Origin: Planctomycetota bacterium
GTDB taxonomy: Bacteria; Planctomycetota; SZUA-567
NCBI GenBank assembly: GCA_031269935.1
Contig: JAISYL010000025.1
Coordinates: forward strand, 1 to 44,642
DNA length: 44,642 nt
Direction of reading: 5' to 3'
This document shows, one piece after another, positions 42,135 to 44,642 of the stretch; position 1 is the stretch's first letter, and every line of letters begins with the position of its first letter. The notes under the pieces were generated by a model. That model ran no database searches and was not told the DNA's origin. It saw nothing but the letters and a program-made list of their open reading frames with translations. The position numbers and the translations under genes are program-made.

Positions 42135-42163
42135 ACTTTAGCTTGCCGGGGACGGGACGTCAA
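42135..42163 (-). promoter_or_regulatory. Promoter of lysC
   Basis: On the minus strand TTGACG (42158-42163), a 17-bp spacer and TAAAGT (42135-42140). The start would be near 42128, giving a leader of about 38 bases, too short for a leader-based switch. Confidence 0.65.
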
Positions 42164-42266
42164 ACCCAAATTTCCCGATCCCGATTATCCCGCGGAAATC
42201 CCCGGAGGGGAGGGTCCCCCGGCAAGATTGGGCGGCTTCGAAAAAGACGGGCGCCGGGGATCCGGC

Positions 42267-42294
42267 TTGACCGGCCGGGGGGGAAGGATATAAT
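42267..42294 (+). promoter_or_regulatory. Promoter of ilvC
   Basis: TTGACC (42267-42272), a 16-bp spacer and a perfect TATAAT (42289-42294). Transcription should start near 42301, leaving a 230-base leader that includes repeat R2 copy c. The 441-bp gap between lysC and ilvC contains only these two promoters and the repeat. Confidence 0.75.
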
Positions 42295-42376
42295 TTTCAT
42301 CTTTTCCGAATCCGGTTTGAGAGGGTGTGGTTGAATGCCGTCTCGTCGGGTCATACGGCGTCAAAAGCCGCTTCCC

Positions 42377-42484
42377 GGATGATTTTCGCCCCTGGCCGCC
42401 GGCCAAAAATCATCCCGCCAGCGTCTTTTTCCTTGTCCAACCCGGACGATCCGGCATTTGGCAACACCCTCCGAGGGCCGGGGG
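42377..42484 (+). repeat. Dispersed repeat R2, copy c, in the ilvC leader
   Basis: This matches copy a at 1-88, with 35 identical bases (42425-42459). Its 5' part folds as GGATGATTTT (42377-42386) with AAAATCATCC (42406-42415), with an inner GGCC/GGCC stem (42394-42397, 42401-42404). The second half has a CCGGA-CGA-TCCGG dyad. The copy lies between the ilvC promoter and its ribosome site, so it is transcribed as part of the leader. Confidence 0.8.
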
Positions 42485-42531
42485 AAATGGTTTTCGGACT
42501 GGCTGGAGGTTTCAAGAACAGGAGCGGCATT

Positions 42532-43533
42532 ATGGCGACGATCTATTACGAAAAAGATGTCGAACGGGGCGTTCTCGAGGGCAAAACCATCGCGATCATA
42601 GGGTATGGCTCGCAGGGCCACGCCCACGCCCAAAATCTTCGGGATTCCGGATTCAAGGTCGTGGTGGCCAACCGGCCGGGCAGCCGGAACGCCCGCCTGG
42701 CGGAGGACCACGGCTTCACGGTCCACACGGCGGCGGCGGCGGCGGAGCAGGCCGACGTCGTCATGATGCTGGTGCCGGATCAGCATCAGGCCGCGGTTTA
42801 CCGCCAGGACATCCTGCCCCACCTCAAGGAGGGGAAAACCCTCATGTTTTCCCACGGCTTCAACATCCATTTCGGGCAAATCGTCCCCCCGGAATTTGTC
42901 GACGTCTCCATGATAGCCCCCAAGGGGCCGGGCCACTTGGTGCGCTCGGAGTTTGAAAAGGGCGCCGGAGTGGCCTGCCTGATAGCCGTTCACAACAATT
43001 ATTCCGGCAACGCCCGGAAAATATCCCTGGCCTACGGCCTCGGCATCGGCGGAGCCCGGGCCGGCATCATTGAAACCAGCTTCCGGGAGGAAACCGAAAC
43101 CGACCTGTTCGGGGAGCAGACCGTCCTTTGCGGAGGGGTGTCGGAACTGGTGCGGAGCGCCTTCGAAATCATGGTCGAAAACGGTTACCAGCCGGAAATC
43201 GCCTATTTCGAGGTGCTCCATGAGTTGAAGCTGATTGTCGACCTCTTCTACCAGGGCGGCCTGAGCTACATGAACTACTCGGTCTCCGACACGGCGGAAT
43301 ACGGCGGCCATACCAGGGGGCCGCGGGTGATTGGCGAGGCGTCCCGCGACGCCATGCGGGAGATCCTGGAGGAAATCCAGAACGGTTCCTTCGCCCGCGA
43401 ATGGCTTCTCGAATGCCTGGTCGACACCCCGGTGCTCAGGAAGATGCGGGAGCGGGATCATGTCCATCCGGCCGAGGTGGTGGGCCGGAAGCTTCGCAAG
43501 ATGATGCCCTTCGTCAATCCCAAGGAGGTTTGA
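42532..43533 (+). CDS. ilvC: Ketol-acid reductoisomerase, class I
   Basis: A 333-residue NADPH- and Mg2+-dependent enzyme of valine, leucine and isoleucine synthesis. It shows [20 protein letters not shown] (nucleotide fold), [29 protein letters not shown] with the metal-binding Asp and Glu, and [16 protein letters not shown]. Length is that of the short class I form. The ATG at 42532 has GGAG eight bases upstream; the longer in-frame reading from 42325 passes through repeat R2 and was rejected. Other ilv genes are not in the window. Confidence 0.97.
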   Translation: MATIYYEKDVERGVLEGKTIAIIGYGSQGHAHAQNLRDSGFKVVVANRPGSRNARLAEDHGFTVHTAAAAAEQADVVMMLVPDQHQAAVYRQDILPHLKEGKTLMFSHGFNIHFGQIVPPEFVDVSMIAPKGPGHLVRSEFEKGAGVACLIAVHNNYSGNARKISLAYGLGIGGARAGIIETSFREETETDLFGEQTVLCGGVSELVRSAFEIMVENGYQPEIAYFEVLHELKLIVDLFYQGGLSYMNYSVSDTAEYGGHTRGPRVIGEASRDAMREILEEIQNGSFAREWLLECLVDTPVLRKMRERDHVHPAEVVGRKLRKMMPFVNPKEV

Positions 43534-43538
43534 GCGAG

Positions 43539-44027
43539 TTGACCGCCGCCCCGGGGCCAATCATTTTCGGACGGGCGGAGCTTTCCGATCAGGGGAGGCT
43601 CGCCCCCCTGCTGTTGGAGGTTTACGGCCCGGCCCTGACCCCGGAAAACCTGGCCGCCGCCCGGGCCCGGTTTCCCGTCTCCGGCCTGGAGGAGGAATTC
43701 CTGGCGGCGGACGACTTCTATTTCAGTTCCATAGGCCTCATGGACTGTTGCTGGCTGGCCCGCGACGGCGAGGAACTGGCCGGCGCCGCCTGCGTCAACC
43801 CCTTCGTCAACGAGTTGCACTACGTGGCGGTGAGGCCGGCTTGGCGCCGGCGGGGAATCGGCCGCAAGCTGGCGGAATTGGCCCTGGCCGAATTGGCCCG
43901 CCGCGGATCCGATCACGCCAGGCTGGAGGCGTCGCTGGCCCTGGCCGACGCCGGGGGGCGGACATTCGCCGAGCGCCTGGGATTCCATTTGGTGAGGCGG
44001 ACGGAGATCATGGGCCGCGGGATTTGA
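43539..44027 (+). CDS. GNAT family N-acetyltransferase
   Basis: A 162-residue acetyltransferase. The acetyl-CoA-binding motif A is VAVRPAWRRRGIGRKLAELA, followed by motif B around FAERLGFHLVRRTEIM. The substrate is unknown. The start TTG at 43539 is ten bases after AAGGAGG; an earlier TTG at 43530 is too close to that site. It begins 5 bp after ilvC and is probably co-transcribed with it. Confidence 0.82.
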   Translation: MTAAPGPIIFGRAELSDQGRLAPLLLEVYGPALTPENLAAARARFPVSGLEEEFLAADDFYFSSIGLMDCCWLARDGEELAGAACVNPFVNELHYVAVRPAWRRRGIGRKLAELALAELARRGSDHARLEASLALADAGGRTFAERLGFHLVRRTEIMGRGI

Positions 44028-44087
44028 ATTTGGGGTCGTCGAAAAATAGCCGCGGCATGTTTATACCGCGTCACCAACGCCGCTCCC

Positions 44088-44121
44088 GTAAATTTTAGTC
44101 CAGCCACGGGCGAAAATTTAC
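44088..44121. repeat. Inverted repeat between convergent genes
   Basis: GTAAATTTT (44088-44096) and AAAATTTAC (44113-44121) are perfect complements around a 16-base loop, midway between the convergent GNAT and M50 genes. The T-rich left arm and A-rich right arm could serve as a bidirectional terminator, but the stem is AT-rich and weak. Confidence 0.55.
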
Positions 44122-44175
44122 CGCCGCGACTTCGCGCCTTGTCTAAGCGGGCAGTACTTGTTTTTCGATGGTTCC

Positions 44176-44642
44176 TTAGCCGGCGAAACGGTAAAGGGCG
44201 TTGAGAAAGGCCAGAAACACCGGCTCGAACAGCCTGGGGAAAAGCCGCCAGGCGACCAGGATCCCGATCAGGGAATAGGAGGCGAAGAGCCGCTTCCAGC
44301 GGAAGCGCTCCTCTTCCCTCCCGATGAACAGGTACCAGACTTCCGAACCGTCCATGGGGGGAAGCGGAATAAGGTTGAAAACGAAGAGCACCAGGTTCAG
44401 GCGGAACATGACGTCGACGACGGTGGCCGCGATTGAGCCGACCGCGCCGGAGTGGGCCGGCGCCACTAGGGCGTTGACGCCCGCGAAGAGGCCGGGAACG
44501 AAAACGCCCGTCCGCAGGCCGAGTGCCATCAGGCTCCAGGCCGCCAGGGCGAGCGCCAGGTTGGCCAGCGGGCCGGCCAGCGACATGAGGAAGGCGGATC
44601 GCGGCTTTCTGGCCGCCCACAGGGGATTGTAGGGGACGCTGG
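44176..44642 (-). CDS. M50 site-2-protease-like membrane metalloprotease (N-terminus beyond window)
   Basis: The C-terminal part of an M50 family intramembrane protease. The frame continues through the window edge; the sequence upstream of an internal ATG at 44586 (VPYNPLWAARKP, then LMSLAGPLANLALALAAW) is family-typical and shows that this ATG is not the start. The motif NLIPLPPMDGS carries the third metal ligand; the HExxH motif would lie outside the window. Four hydrophobic segments are visible. Such proteases cut membrane proteins in regulated proteolysis; the substrate is unknown. Confidence 0.88.
   Translation of the reverse strand, partial: SVPYNPLWAARKPRSAFLMSLAGPLANLALALAAWSLMALGLRTGVFVPGLFAGVNALVAPAHSGAVGSIAATVVDVMFRLNLVLFVFNLIPLPPMDGSEVWYLFIGREEERFRWKRLFASYSLIGILVAWRLFPRLFEPVFLAFLNALYRFAG

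Noticed and set aside
40765-42141. 458-codon plus-strand frame opposite lysC
   Set aside because: LysC is unmistakable on the minus strand; the plus frame is His/Gly-rich shadow sequence.
42325-42531. N-terminal extension of ilvC by 69 residues
   Set aside because: The extension translates repeat R2, which also occurs outside genes and carries a one-base indel between copies. The conserved KARI start is at 42532.
1-44642. CRISPR arrays, tRNA, rRNA, integrase or transposase genes
   Set aside because: No evenly spaced direct repeats, no tRNA-like cloverleaf or T-loop outside coding sequence, and no recognisable recombinase domain were found by eye.

Overview
The window comes from a GC-rich Gram-negative bacterium. 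Lipid A genes (lpxK and an LpxL/HtrB-type acyltransferase), an RND exporter paired with an outer-envelope lipoprotein, and a TRAP-type periplasmic binding protein point to a double membrane. An anaerobic sulfatase-maturating radical SAM enzyme and a K+-dependent-type membrane pyrophosphatase suggest an anaerobic or fermentative life style. I cannot name the phylum from the sequence; PVC-group or Desulfobacterota-like lineages are possible guesses only. No rRNA, tRNA, CRISPR array, phage or recognisable transposase was seen. Several good sigma70-type promoters (TTGACN-16/17-TATANT) can be read directly.

Layout. 1-6972 (minus): purL (fused PurS-PurL), RND exporter, lipoprotein. 7290-8303 (plus): orphan TRAP binding protein. 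8354-11814 (minus): a three-gene phosphorelay operon (CheY, a CheA with permuted domain order, a tandem-receiver protein) with its promoter at 11912-11940. 11979-13095 (minus): TPR protein and an unknown protein separated by a palindrome-rich gap. 13159-17815 (minus): apparent five-gene operon (winged-helix protein, UbiB kinase, degenerate hydrolase, HEAT-like protein, MEMO). 18458-24079 (plus): ParA, DinG-type exonuclease-helicase, TypA. 24280-25440 (plus): lone anSME with AT-rich, palindrome-bearing flanks. 26014-35149 (plus): asd, hppA, coaC, metH, metF, DUF2726-like protein, lipid A acyltransferase. 35296-40750 (plus): HIT protein, XRE-cupin regulator, lpxK, two unknown genes, pyrH, frr, metallo-beta-lactamase-fold hydrolase. 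40747-42090 (minus): lysC. 42532-44027 (plus): ilvC and a GNAT acetyltransferase. 44176-end (minus): partial M50 site-2 protease.

How the genes work together. Aspartate-family biosynthesis is represented by lysC, asd, metH and metF; ilvC adds branched-chain synthesis; purL, pyrH and coaC cover nucleotide and CoA steps. lpxK and the acyltransferase act on lipid A. frr and typA serve translation. The phosphorelay operon is the main signalling unit but its receptor and output are outside the window or unknown.

The most notable non-genic content is two families of dispersed intergenic repeats. Family R1 (about 130 bp; 12453-12570, 33558-33654 inverted, 36303-36437) begins with a hairpin whose two complete copies differ by two compensated base pairs. 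Family R2 (about 100 bp; 1-88, 3035-3104, 42377-42484) brackets purL as direct repeats and also lies in the ilvC leader. The CheA with its phosphotransfer domain behind the CheW-like domain is the most unusual protein.
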